Shown here in pieces: positions 42,282 through 50,801 of a DNA stretch of 64,000 nucleotides (positions are counted from its first letter, which is position 1; each line of letters starts with the position of its first letter). Source of the stretch: Natranaeroarchaeum sulfidigenes (GTDB lineage Archaea; Halobacteriota; Halobacteria; Halobacteriales; Natronoarchaeaceae). Where the stretch lies: the NCBI RefSeq assembly GCF_017094485.1, contig NZ_CP064786.1:1612001-1676000 (forward strand), read 5' to 3'. Below the pieces are notes generated by a model, which had not been told where the DNA came from, did no database searches, and saw only the letters and a list, made by a program, of their open reading frames with translations. The position numbers were made by a program, and so were the translations under genes.

Positions 42282-44522
42282 ATGGTCAGCAAAAAAGACG
42301 TATCGAATCTTATTGACCCCCTCACAAGTGCTGGAACAGCGCTTGATCTGTCCCAGGACACCAAGAACCGGGCGATGGAAATTCTGCGGACGGCTGCAGA
42401 GAAACTCTCTGTTCACTCACATGGCGTGGACAACGTCGGGGCAGCGGTGTTGCTTGTTGCGTGTCGGCAGGAGGAAGTGGCGGTGACGATGACGGAGGTT
42501 GTCGATGCCTGGTCGCCGATCGATCCGGATCCGGATGTCGGTGAACCGTTCAGTCACTCATCCGTCGGGCGAGCTTTCAACCATATTTCACGCGCGCTGG
42601 CCATCAAGACTCGCCCAACGGCTCCGGAAGGGCTCGTCACACGGGCCACGACAGATCTTGGCCTGGAAGACGAGACTGCGACGGTTGCTGAGAATATCCT
42701 TGGTGCAGTTCGGGTAGTGGAACCGTCGACCGTCGGGGCAGTCACTGCGAAGGGTGCGGCCTCGACTGCGCTATACCTTGCCTGTCGGATCAGCGATCAA
42801 GACGACTGCACCCAATCACAGGTTGCAGCGGCCCTGGACACGAATTCAGTGACGCTCAGAACGAACCGGGACGCGTTCAAACAGGTCCTCTCCGATCATC
42901 CGGAGCTGGATATCATCGAGGAAACCAACTACAAGACGCTCGACACCGCACTATTTCTCGACCTGGAGGAGATACGCGGCGACCCATCATCGCTCCCGTC
43001 AGATTTGGCTGAGACACCTGAGGCTGACGCCGAAGAAGAGTATCTCACCAATGCTGCGGTTCTGTTCGGCGACATTCGCAATTTCACGAGTATTGTTCAG
43101 TTGTACGACGGTGCGTACGCGACGATCAACGAACTGTTCCAAGAAATTGAGCGCACGGTCGCAGAGGAGTTCCAGGGAGAAGTAGATAAACTGCTTGGGG
43201 ACGGCATCATGGCTGTCTGGACCGACGAGAACGCTTCACAGAATGCGGTAGCGTGTGCTGTCGATATCCTTGAGACTGTCCTGCCGAATATACGGTCAAA
43301 AGCTCCGTTCGAGCTGGAGATGGGGTTCGGAATCGCTACAGGTCGAATCCGCCGGGTTGACGTCGGCGACGTGGATCGGACGGTGTTCGGTGAGAACGTC
43401 AACCTTGCCGCACGACTTGAAGGGTTGTGTAAAGACTTCGACGCGCAAGTAATCGTGGACGAGGACACATACGAGACCGTCCGTGACAAGACTGCGATGT
43501 ACCACGTCCCCAGCCGCTCCCTGCGTGGGTTGAACGCACCGCAGGATGTCTACGTCCGTCCGGATTCGTCAGTGATCGATACTGACGACGTACACGATTT
43601 TAACCAGGCGGCGGCCGACCTGGACGAGGGGTTTTACGCGGAGGCGCTCGAATTTTTCGCAGAAGCGTACGGGAATCACCAACACCCCTACAATCAGACG
43701 CTAGTGCAACTGCTTGCAGTCGAGTGTTTTGATAAGTTTGAGCGAGACGACCGGGCCTCGTGGTCGAAACGTACACTATATGAGTATACCGACACCCAGT
43801 ACCGCCGGTCGCGGCCGTTGAAACGGAAAGCTGTATCGTGTCTTGAATCGCCCAACATGGAAGCGATACGTGTCCTCGAAATCGGTTGTGGAACCGGGGA
43901 TTTGACGACCGAACTGGCCGAGGAGTGGCCAGCAGTGGAGTTCGTCGGTATCGACACTGCACCTGATGCGCTCAAATCAGCGAAAGACGGGGCACTATCG
44001 AACGCTACGTTCAAGCGGACATCTGTCGAGCGTCTCCGACCGGACAAGCCGTTCGACCTTATTTTCTTGAATTCACCGCTGTACTCCCAGTCATCGTATT
44101 TAGAGACACTGACTGACGCTCGCACCGTAATCGCAGACAACGGGGCACTGCTAATTCAGCAAGCACCGCCGTCGTTCACCGCAAAGCTTCGAGAGAGCAC
44201 CAGAGAGGCTGCGACGATGATGAAGTACGAAGGAACCTTTGAGCGTTTTGATTACCCGATCGACTTCTTCGAGCAGTCAGAACTCGAATCTGCACTCAGT
44301 AACCGACGGTGGAACCCGTCGATTGACCGCGTCGATATCGAAGTGGATGTGTACGATCTCGTTCGTGATTTCACGAACGTTGGCCTCACGCCGTACACTG
44401 AATGCTTCTCGAACGCTGTAGAGAAACAGAAGTTCAAAGCAGAGTTCCAGACCGCAGCAAAACGCGTCGCGGAAGATATCCCCTCCTCGGTGTTTCTTGT
44501 TCAAGCAAGCCCTGATACGTGA
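42282..44522 (+). CDS. TFIIB cyclin-repeat domain fused to class III nucleotide cyclase and SAM methyltransferase
   Basis: A protein of 746 residues. Residues about 20-205 look like the paired cyclin folds of TFB/TFIIB core: AAVLLVACRQEEVAVTMTEV in the first repeat, and AKGAASTALYLACR plus QVAAALDTNSVTLRTNRDAF, the HTH that would bind BRE, in the second. No N-terminal zinc ribbon or B-finger is present. Residues about 255-400 are a class III cyclase: LFGDIRNFT (D264), LLGDGIMAVW (D307), ENVNLAARLE (N374, R378). A TPR-like segment (about 440-490) and a methyltransferase (VLEIGCGTGD near 533) follow. A TATA-like TATTTA sits about 30 bp before the ATG. The combination suggests that a transcription factor-like module is coupled to second-messenger synthesis; this is inference. 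Confidence 0.93.
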   Translation: MVSKKDVSNLIDPLTSAGTALDLSQDTKNRAMEILRTAAEKLSVHSHGVDNVGAAVLLVACRQEEVAVTMTEVVDAWSPIDPDPDVGEPFSHSSVGRAFNHISRALAIKTRPTAPEGLVTRATTDLGLEDETATVAENILGAVRVVEPSTVGAVTAKGAASTALYLACRISDQDDCTQSQVAAALDTNSVTLRTNRDAFKQVLSDHPELDIIEETNYKTLDTALFLDLEEIRGDPSSLPSDLAETPEADAEEEYLTNAAVLFGDIRNFTSIVQLYDGAYATINELFQEIERTVAEEFQGEVDKLLGDGIMAVWTDENASQNAVACAVDILETVLPNIRSKAPFELEMGFGIATGRIRRVDVGDVDRTVFGENVNLAARLEGLCKDFDAQVIVDEDTYETVRDKTAMYHVPSRSLRGLNAPQDVYVRPDSSVIDTDDVHDFNQAAADLDEGFYAEALEFFAEAYGNHQHPYNQTLVQLLAVECFDKFERDDRASWSKRTLYEYTDTQYRRSRPLKRKAVSCLESPNMEAIRVLEIGCGTGDLTTELAEEWPAVEFVGIDTAPDALKSAKDGALSNATFKRTSVERLRPDKPFDLIFLNSPLYSQSSYLETLTDARTVIADNGALLIQQAPPSFTAKLRESTREAATMMKYEGTFERFDYPIDFFEQSELESALSNRRWNPSIDRVDIEVDVYDLVRDFTNVGLTPYTECFSNAVEKQKFKAEFQTAAKRVAEDIPSSVFLVQASPDT

Positions 44523-44539
44523 GTGCCAGTACTGATTGG

Positions 44540-45307
44540 CTACAGGCGGCGATACCAAGTATTCTCTCTACCGCCTCCATCGACGAATCGAACACGGAGA
44601 TCCTCTTTACGATCTACTATGGCGTACGCACCGAACGCCTCATTGGGGGTTAATTGCTTGTTGAATGCGTCGACGGTGAAATGGCTAATGCCCCCGGAGC
44701 AAACATACCCGAATTCGTGGAGGTGGCCGTTGAACGTCGCTGCGACTGCATCAGTCATTGCCAAAGCGTTGCGAACCGCCGCTCCGTCAGCACAGAACGC
44801 CTCCTCCGGGCGGTCGGCAAACCACCGGTTATTGCTGACATCACACTCGTGGACTGGGTGATGTACGAAGACGAGAGCATCCGAGAGATCCTCTAGTGCG
44901 TCCCGGAGTGCCCGTAACTGTCTTTCACCGATCTCGCCACGACCACCGTCGAGGTGCGGGGCCGTCGAGTCAAGATACACTAGCGACGCGTCAGTGTCGA
45001 TCCCCCAGGCTTCGTGACCGAATAATTCGGGCCAGTCGTCCGCGATCGAGAGGTGAACCGCGTCGTGGTTTCCAGGCAGGTACCGCACTGGGCAGGAAAT
45101 CTCATCTAGAATCGAACGGATAGTCACTGCATTCTCACGGTCTGTCGCAGCCGCGTCTACTTCGTGGACAATGTCGCCGAGCACCACGACTCGGTCGGGC
45201 TGGATCCGTTCTTCGAATCTGAAAACTGCTTTCTGGAGTTCAGCTGTGAGCTGCTCGGGTGCAGATTTGTTGTAATGAAGGTCGGTCAGGATGGCGACCC
45301 GCGTCAT
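44540..45307 (-). CDS. CpdA-like calcineurin-fold phosphodiesterase
   Basis: A protein of 255 residues from the ATG at 45307 (MTRVAILTDLHYN). All metal-binding blocks are present: DLHYN, VVVLGDIVHEVD, LPGNHDAVH, FVHHPVHE and FNGHLHEFG. Class III phosphodiesterases of this type include CpdA, which hydrolyses cAMP, and other phosphoesterases. The gene converges with the TFIIB-cyclase gene (gap 17 bp) and overlaps by 4 bp the membrane-protein gene at 45304-45951, with which it is co-transcribed. This context supports a role in cyclic nucleotide turnover, but hydrolysis of other phosphoesters is not excluded. Confidence 0.88.
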   Translation of the reverse strand: MTRVAILTDLHYNKSAPEQLTAELQKAVFRFEERIQPDRVVVLGDIVHEVDAAATDRENAVTIRSILDEISCPVRYLPGNHDAVHLSIADDWPELFGHEAWGIDTDASLVYLDSTAPHLDGGRGEIGERQLRALRDALEDLSDALVFVHHPVHECDVSNNRWFADRPEEAFCADGAAVRNALAMTDAVAATFNGHLHEFGYVCSGGISHFTVDAFNKQLTPNEAFGAYAIVDRKEDLRVRFVDGGGRENTWYRRL

Positions 45308-45951
45308 AACAGGATAACGCCGATGAAGGCGACGATGAACTGTATGAGGAACAGTAAGACGGCGAGACGGAGCCAAGCAAGGCCACGACCTGCATACTGT
45401 GCCTTTCGTTTTCCAACTTGTTTGTAATGATAGAGTTTCGCCAAGCGGAACTCGTCGTAGTCCTCAACGCGGTCCGCGCTCCCGTAGTCTGCGACGAAAT
45501 CGGCGACAAATGACTCGTATGTTGACTGGTCCAAATCGTCGTGACCCCCGTCGCGCATCTTCATTACGGAGTCGTACTGCTCGGCCGAAGTTCCGTACCA
45601 AGGGAGCCAGGGGTGGCTGAGAAGTGGCTCTCCAACTCCTTCTGAATAGAACCCGACAGGAAGCAACGAGTTAACGATCGCGTTCAAACTCAGAAAGATC
45701 AGCGCCATCGCAGTGATACCGAGTGCAACGAACAGCCACTGGACGCCACCGGTGACCATGGTTTCTGACTGCAGAACGAGCGTAGAGAGAGAGACTTGCG
45801 CGCTCAACAGGAACGTAATTGCAAGGACGGTTGTGTCGCTGATATTGTCTAGATCGGTGATCGAATCGAACGTGTCTTCAGCCTCGTCATCGGCCATTGC
45901 GACCAGTTCGTCGTGTTCGTTCACAGCGATTATTGTCGGGTTTGAATACAT
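45304..45951 (-). CDS. membrane protein with Pycsar-effector-like (PycTM) layout
   Basis: A protein of 215 residues. A soluble N-terminus of about 40 residues leads to two transmembrane helices (TTVLAITFLLSAQVSLSTLVL; GVQWLFVALGITAMALIFLSL), a cytoplasmic loop of about 75 residues (WYGTSAEQYDSVMKMRDGG, RLAKLYHYKQVGKRKAQYAGRG), and a final transmembrane helix (LRLAVLLFLIQFIVAFIGVIL). PycTM effectors of Pycsar anti-phage systems share this TM, TM, s-x-Y loop, K-rich helix, TM plan. Sequence identity cannot be tested here. It is first in an operon with the CpdA-like phosphodiesterase and lies 0.8 kb from a nucleotide cyclase gene. Confidence 0.6.
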   Translation of the reverse strand: MYSNPTIIAVNEHDELVAMADDEAEDTFDSITDLDNISDTTVLAITFLLSAQVSLSTLVLQSETMVTGGVQWLFVALGITAMALIFLSLNAIVNSLLPVGFYSEGVGEPLLSHPWLPWYGTSAEQYDSVMKMRDGGHDDLDQSTYESFVADFVADYGSADRVEDYDEFRLAKLYHYKQVGKRKAQYAGRGLAWLRLAVLLFLIQFIVAFIGVILL

Positions 45952-46118
45952 AAATATTGTGCCAGCGTAGCGGGCGATCGGTTGGCAAACCTACCCAACA
46001 GTCAATTCCCTCCAGAACAAAGTAATATCTGAACTATACACCCGCCGAATTTACGCATACCGGACCATCGGCTCGTGGATGTACAGAACCAGATAACTCC
46101 CAGAACACACGACGGATA

Positions 46119-46388
46119 ATGAGTAAGTCATTCGCTGACGAATACCCGGAAGCCGCCCCATATATCCAGAAAGCCGTCGACGAGCATAGTGAAGACTGGG
46201 TGCTTGAACACTATTACGAGCAACTGTACCCGCTTGGGCAACTGATGGCGATGCCCGAAAAGGAGGAACTTCCGTTCTACGACGAGGACGAGCACGACGC
46301 CATGACAGAGGATGAACGGGTGGAGATGTACCAGGCCAGGGCGGAGTATCGAGAGAATCTCCGCACAGGAACCAAACCGGACGAGTGA
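46119..46388 (+). CDS. small acidic hypothetical protein
   Basis: An 89-residue protein, strongly acidic and helical (YIQKAVDEHSEDWVLEHYYEQLYPL; MTEDERVEMYQARAEYRENL). No family is recognised. It precedes the second ADP-ribosylglycohydrolase by 42 bp in the same direction, so they may share a transcript. Confidence 0.65.
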   Translation: MSKSFADEYPEAAPYIQKAVDEHSEDWVLEHYYEQLYPLGQLMAMPEKEELPFYDEDEHDAMTEDERVEMYQARAEYRENLRTGTKPDE

Positions 46389-46430
46389 CTGTCACCCTGC
46401 ACTTTTGAGACTACTATCCTTTGGTGACGT

Positions 46431-47339
46431 ATGAACCGTGATCAAGCTCGCGGTACCCTACTTGGTCTGGCATGTGGGGATGCGCTTGGACGGCCAGTCG
46501 AGTTCAGATCTGCCGACCGGATTGCCGCTGAACATGGACGGCTCGACGAGATGGTCGGGCACGGCACATGGAATCAGCCTGCTGGGACGATCACTGACGA
46601 TACCGACCAGGCGCTGTGTATCGCTCGTAGTCTCGTCGAACAGCAGGCGTTCGATCCGGCAGACATAGCGGATCGGTTCGTTGCGTGGTACGATAGCGGG
46701 CCGTTCGACATTGGAGGGATGACGAGGCGATCACTCAGGCGTCTCAAACGCGGCGACGCGTGGGACGAGGCAGGCCAGCAGGTCTGGGCGGACAGTTCCG
46801 AAGGCCAGAACGCAGGGAACGGGAGCGTAATGCGGTGTCCACCGCTTGCTATCCTATACGCGACGGACTGGGATCGACTCGCGGCAGTGAGTCGGCAGTC
46901 CTCGCAAATCACGCACGCTGACCCACGATGTACTGATGGCTGTGCAGTACTGAACCTCACGATTGCTGGCCTCCTCGAAGAGGCGGAGACGCCGTTGCAA
47001 GACGCGCTTGATTATGTCGGTTCAGACGCGCCTGATGAGCTCGTGACGGCACTCCGACCGCTCGCTCGCGGCGACTCACCCGGTACACTGGAAACGTCAG
47101 GGTACGTCGTACATTCGCTGCAGACGGCACTCTACGATGGCCTCGGTGAGGACAGTGCCGAGGAAGCGATTGTGACTGCGGTCAATCGTGGCGGTGACAC
47201 TGATACGATTGGGGCGATTGCCGGCGCAGTCGCTGGCGCACGATTCGGAGCATCAGAGCTTCCGGACCGGTGGCTGAATGCTATCGGCGACACTGACGAA
47301 CTCGAAATGGTGGCCGAGCGACTCCCAGAGGTGGCGTGA
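46431..47339 (+). CDS. ADP-ribosylglycohydrolase (DraG-like), copy 2
   Basis: A protein of 302 residues, paralogous to 40435-41496 over the full catalytic domain. Signatures are RGTLLGLACGDALGRPVEF at the start, AGTITDDTDQALCIARSL near residue 53, and RGGDTDTIGAIAGAVAGARFG near residue 263. It ends about 20 residues after the last motif, the normal place for the family, unlike copy 1. Its stop overlaps the start of the HAD-HEAT gene by 4 bp, so the two are translated as a unit. It reverses ADP-ribosylation; the transferase partner is not seen in the window. Confidence 0.9.
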   Translation: MNRDQARGTLLGLACGDALGRPVEFRSADRIAAEHGRLDEMVGHGTWNQPAGTITDDTDQALCIARSLVEQQAFDPADIADRFVAWYDSGPFDIGGMTRRSLRRLKRGDAWDEAGQQVWADSSEGQNAGNGSVMRCPPLAILYATDWDRLAAVSRQSSQITHADPRCTDGCAVLNLTIAGLLEEAETPLQDALDYVGSDAPDELVTALRPLARGDSPGTLETSGYVVHSLQTALYDGLGEDSAEEAIVTAVNRGGDTDTIGAIAGAVAGARFGASELPDRWLNAIGDTDELEMVAERLPEVA

Positions 47340-49060
47340 TGTACGTCTTGGCATTCGACCGAGACTGGACAGTGGATCTGAATCCACATCCTCGGCGAGA
47401 AGCGGTACCATTGGAGTGGGTGCGATATTGGGCACACGAGGCCAATCATGAAGTCTGGGCGATCGGGAATCAAGACCTCGTCGAGGAGGCGGATATTCCG
47501 GGCACGGTGGAGTCTATCCGGCGGCGAGATGGCCACGTCGATGCGCTTGGTGAGCAGGACGACTACGGGGAGTATGAGTGGTGGCCTGAACGTAAAGAAC
47601 GCCTCCGGATTCTCGCGGAGTTGTTCCCTGATGCCGAGGGGTACATCGTCGTTGACGATCTCGATTTGGGGCATGTCGACGGCTGGGAGCACTACCACGC
47701 GTGGGACTTCGTCGAGCATGTCCGCCAAGGACAGCTCGGGCTGTCAGCACCGCCCTCAACTGATTTGAGTCCGGATGGCGGATTTGAATCCGGTGACGCA
47801 GTTCGGGAGGTCCTTGCTAACGGATACGTGTTCGAGCTCACACATCGGACGGACGGTGAACGGAAGACACATCTTGTCACGCATTTCGAACCGGACCGCC
47901 CGTCGATGACGCCGTTGAAAGGTCCGCCAGCGTTCTGGTTCGAGCCTGTCGGGAACGGCGAGCGGGTTTCCGTACGGCTCCCCGAGGTTGAAGCGTTGCA
48001 GCCGGTCCCATATGAGCGTCTCGCTGACCCGCTATCCGGGGCGGCGTTTGCGGCGGTGCGAAAGCAATTAGAAGAGGACCCTGCGTCGGTAGACAAAGCC
48101 ACGCTTCAAACGATGCTGACCGATGCGGCAACGGACGCGGTGAACGTGGATCGACGTGAAGCGCTCCGTTTGGCGATCACCACAGTAGAGAGCCGTGCCG
48201 ACGCTCGGAAGGTCGCCGTCGATACGACGTTCGTGTTACTATCTGAGGAGCCGACCGCGCTCGACCGAGCAGCGCTCCAAGCACTCCACGAGGCCGCCAC
48301 CAGTGAGCCAGCGGTACTGACAGATCACGTGGGAGACCTGGCGGCGTACGCGAGTCAGGACTCGATGTACCAGCAGGCTGCGACGCGTTGCTTGATGGAG
48401 TTAGCGGAGGCTGACCCGGCGAGCGTTCTTGACGCCGTCCCTGCCTTGGAAGCGGCGGCGACGGCAGAGACAGAGGCAACACAGAGTTACGCAGTGTACG
48501 CACTTTCCCGCGTCGCGGGAGCGCATCCTGAAGAGGTGTTTCCGGCGATTGATGCCTTGATCGAAGCGATGCAGAGTGAGGATGAGACGACGCAGACGAA
48601 CGCGTTAGCGGCGCTTGGGAAGATCGCGTCGGACTATCCGGACGCCGCAGAGCCCACCGTGGACGAGCTGGTGGCAGTCCTGGATTGTGACGCAAAACGC
48701 GTGCGAAATAATGCGGTCGGGTTGCTTGGTGATCTTGCGCAAGAACACCCGGCGGTCGTGATCGAGTACGCTGATCAGATCGCCGCGCAGTTGGAGGATG
48801 ATAATATTCAGGCGCGTGTGAACGCATCGATAGCGCTCCAGCGAGCAGGTGAGGCAGATCCGGCTGCAATTCGAGCACAACAGGACCGGTTGGAGGCCGC
48901 ATTAGAGGATCCGAGTCCGGAAGTCCGGGCGAACGTGTGCTCCTTGATCGGGAACGCGTACGTGAGCGTGCCTATCGAGACGCTTGCAGAAATGAAAGAG
49001 AACGATCTGGACGAGACAGTGCGCGAGCGAGCGGGTTGGGCGATTTCACGTCTTGACTGA
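47336..49060 (+). CDS. HAD-like N-terminal domain fused to HEAT repeats
   Basis: A protein of about 573 residues from the GTG at 47336 or the ATG at 47339. The N-terminus (YVLAFDRDWTVDLNPHPRREAVPLEWV) has an FDxDxTV motif and VVDDLDLGH near residue 105, consistent with a HAD-superfamily phosphatase-like domain. From about residue 235 to the end, regular helical pairs such as AAATAETEATQSYAVYAL and ALAALGKIASDYPD form about eight HEAT repeats, which are protein-interaction scaffolds. It overlaps the ADP-ribosylglycohydrolase by 4 bp. This pairing of ADP-ribose removal with a HEAT scaffold is a candidate two-gene module. Activity is unproven. Confidence 0.8.
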   Translation: MMYVLAFDRDWTVDLNPHPRREAVPLEWVRYWAHEANHEVWAIGNQDLVEEADIPGTVESIRRRDGHVDALGEQDDYGEYEWWPERKERLRILAELFPDAEGYIVVDDLDLGHVDGWEHYHAWDFVEHVRQGQLGLSAPPSTDLSPDGGFESGDAVREVLANGYVFELTHRTDGERKTHLVTHFEPDRPSMTPLKGPPAFWFEPVGNGERVSVRLPEVEALQPVPYERLADPLSGAAFAAVRKQLEEDPASVDKATLQTMLTDAATDAVNVDRREALRLAITTVESRADARKVAVDTTFVLLSEEPTALDRAALQALHEAATSEPAVLTDHVGDLAAYASQDSMYQQAATRCLMELAEADPASVLDAVPALEAAATAETEATQSYAVYALSRVAGAHPEEVFPAIDALIEAMQSEDETTQTNALAALGKIASDYPDAAEPTVDELVAVLDCDAKRVRNNAVGLLGDLAQEHPAVVIEYADQIAAQLEDDNIQARVNASIALQRAGEADPAAIRAQQDRLEAALEDPSPEVRANVCSLIGNAYVSVPIETLAEMKENDLDETVRERAGWAISRLD

Positions 49061-49143
49061 GATGTGTGGGTTGAGTCAGCATCGGCGATGGAGCGAGACT
49101 CTATACAACACAGAGTCTAGCCGGCCCACATTGTCTGGATGAA

Positions 49144-50187
49144 CTATAGCCACGAGAGGCCAGTGTTGAGTTCTTCGAGGAAGGATGGCCGGATCTGAAC
49201 CGTGGATGGGAACGAGAGTTGTTTGCCATCCCGGTCAAGGATCGTTTCTCGGAGGAACGGATGGGCCGGGTCGAATGAGGGGCTTGCTTGGATGCGGTAG
49301 TCGCTGTCGATGGTGAACAGCGCAGCGTCGAATGCGCGGTGATGCAGCGAGTTCAATACGAGAACGTTCTCCGGATGTTCTGCAAGTTCTGGGTGTTGAC
49401 TTCGTGGGAGGACGTGTGCGAGATCGAGCAGGTCGCCTTCTCGAATGCCGGTTAGGGTACACGCGTGGTCGTAGCGGTCGAATATGTCTGCCCGGAAGGC
49501 GTCACTCACGGTGATTTCGGACGTTTCATAGCGGCGAATCCGGCCGCTTGCATCGAGGGGTTCTCCGGTCGGCCACTGGGCCACCTCCCCGGTCTGGACC
49601 CACTGCTGCCAGACGCCCGGTGCCTCGCTGTCGTCGTTCCGCTGGGCGCGGTCGTGCAGCCACGTGACGGGGACGGCGTTGGTATTGAGGATCGAGAAGT
49701 GGAACTGGTAGTTCGGGACCTGTGTCCCGTCATCGGCCTGGTATGCGTGAACCTCGAAGTGGTCGGGAACGCAGAGCCCGCAGAACTCAACGACACCTGA
49801 TTCGGGTTTACGGAACACGAGGACGGGCGGGACCTCTTCGCGCCAACCTGCTGCAGCGTTGTCGAAGGCGGCTTTGATCTTCTGGTTCTGCGCGGACTCA
49901 TCGTAGGGGTTCGTGGCCTTTGCGTCGCCCCAGTAGCTGATGTACCCGGCGTTGACAGCGAGCGTGTCTTCCCACGGATCGTCGTGCTGTGAGATGCCGC
50001 TATCATTGGAGACGAGTACTAACGCCGCAGGCGTCTCAGACCGGTCTGCACCGAGATCACGGATGCCGCCGGTATTCTTGATGCCGGTGTCGAGCGGGCC
50101 GCGAATCCACCGTAGGAACTGGTCGTTCGAGTTGCGGTAACTGCCAGTGTCGCGGTATTGTTGCCCGACTCGAAACGCGTGTTGCAT
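49144..50187 (-). CDS. two-domain HNH endonuclease, candidate modification-dependent restriction enzyme
   Basis: A protein of 347 residues. Residues 1 to about 190 form an acidic sensor-like domain (NAGYISYWGDAKATNP, VLVFRKPESGVVEFCGLCVPDHFEV, NYQFHFSILNT) that resembles PUA/SRA-type reader domains of type IV restriction enzymes. Residues about 230-310 are an HNH module: FDRYDHACTLTGIREGDLLDLAHVLPRSQHPELAEHPENVLVLNSLHHRAFDAALFTI, with the catalytic H in LAHVLPR and N/H in LNSLHHRAFD. The combination is typical of enzymes cutting modified DNA such as ScoMcrA-like proteins. The reader assignment is weaker than that of the HNH domain. It converges with the HAD-HEAT gene. Confidence 0.75.
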   Translation of the reverse strand: MQHAFRVGQQYRDTGSYRNSNDQFLRWIRGPLDTGIKNTGGIRDLGADRSETPAALVLVSNDSGISQHDDPWEDTLAVNAGYISYWGDAKATNPYDESAQNQKIKAAFDNAAAGWREEVPPVLVFRKPESGVVEFCGLCVPDHFEVHAYQADDGTQVPNYQFHFSILNTNAVPVTWLHDRAQRNDDSEAPGVWQQWVQTGEVAQWPTGEPLDASGRIRRYETSEITVSDAFRADIFDRYDHACTLTGIREGDLLDLAHVLPRSQHPELAEHPENVLVLNSLHHRAFDAALFTIDSDYRIQASPSFDPAHPFLRETILDRDGKQLSFPSTVQIRPSFLEELNTGLSWL

Positions 50188-50561
50188 GATATCGTAGCAT
50201 TACGTCTGTCCGTCAATAAATGCCTGCGTGATACGCGCTACACGTCCGTTTTAGCCTGCGGTTCGAACGTTCTGATATGGTCACCCAGCTGCTCTCAGAA
50301 GTCGTCCGTTGACGTTGCTTGGATGCTTTCCGTCAGCTGCCCATCGAAAGCCCAGTTCGGGATGTATCGAACAGGAATATTGGACTAAATACAGAAGATG
50401 AGTGCCGCCTGATGGTCACTGTTGCTTCGATCTAAAAATACGGAATCAGCCGCTTACTGAAGAGTGCGAACTGAGCAACTTATTCACCCCGTAGGGACAG
50501 TTATCTGGTCTTCGGTGTGAATGTGTTACTGGAGTGACCGGGTAATGGAGCCGCTGATGAG
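50188..50561. other. intergenic stretch next to the transposase-PCNA unit
   Basis: No gene recognised. I searched this stretch and 53348-53752 for matching inverted repeats that would mark transposon ends and found none convincing by eye. Confidence 0.4.
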
Positions 50562-50732
50562 TTACGGTTCGATTTGGAGGAGTGTCGCTGCGTCTTCGAA
50601 TACTGGATCGCCAACCCCGTTCTCAAATTGCTCTACGTCGGAGTCGGAGACGCGTTCCAGTCCGCCAGTCTTCATGTCTGTGTAGTCTCTGATGTACCGG
50701 AGAAGAGCATGGGGGTCAGCGACATCCATCAC
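50562..50732 (-). CDS. small acidic protein downstream of the PCNA-like gene
   Basis: A 56-residue protein from a GTG at 50732 (followed by an ATG at 50729), ending at the stop at 50562. It reads MMDVADPHALLRYIRDYTD, then a conserved-looking ERVSDSDVEQFENGVGDPVF segment. It is acidic with good haloarchaeal composition, unlike the opposite-strand frame. It begins about 70 bp after the PCNA-like stop on the same strand, so it may be a third gene of the transposase unit. The family is unknown. Confidence 0.5.
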   Translation of the reverse strand: MMDVADPHALLRYIRDYTDMKTGGLERVSDSDVEQFENGVGDPVFEDAATLLQIEP

Positions 50733-50801
50733 CCGTTTATGACTCTTGTCTCGATCCGGGGAGCGACCGGATTTTCATTTCCGGCGTGTCGTCAATTTTT
50801 C

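Noticed and set aside
48177-48902. A 241-codon minus-strand frame opposite the HEAT repeats
   Set aside because: Proline/serine/arginine-rich shadow of a periodic sense gene.
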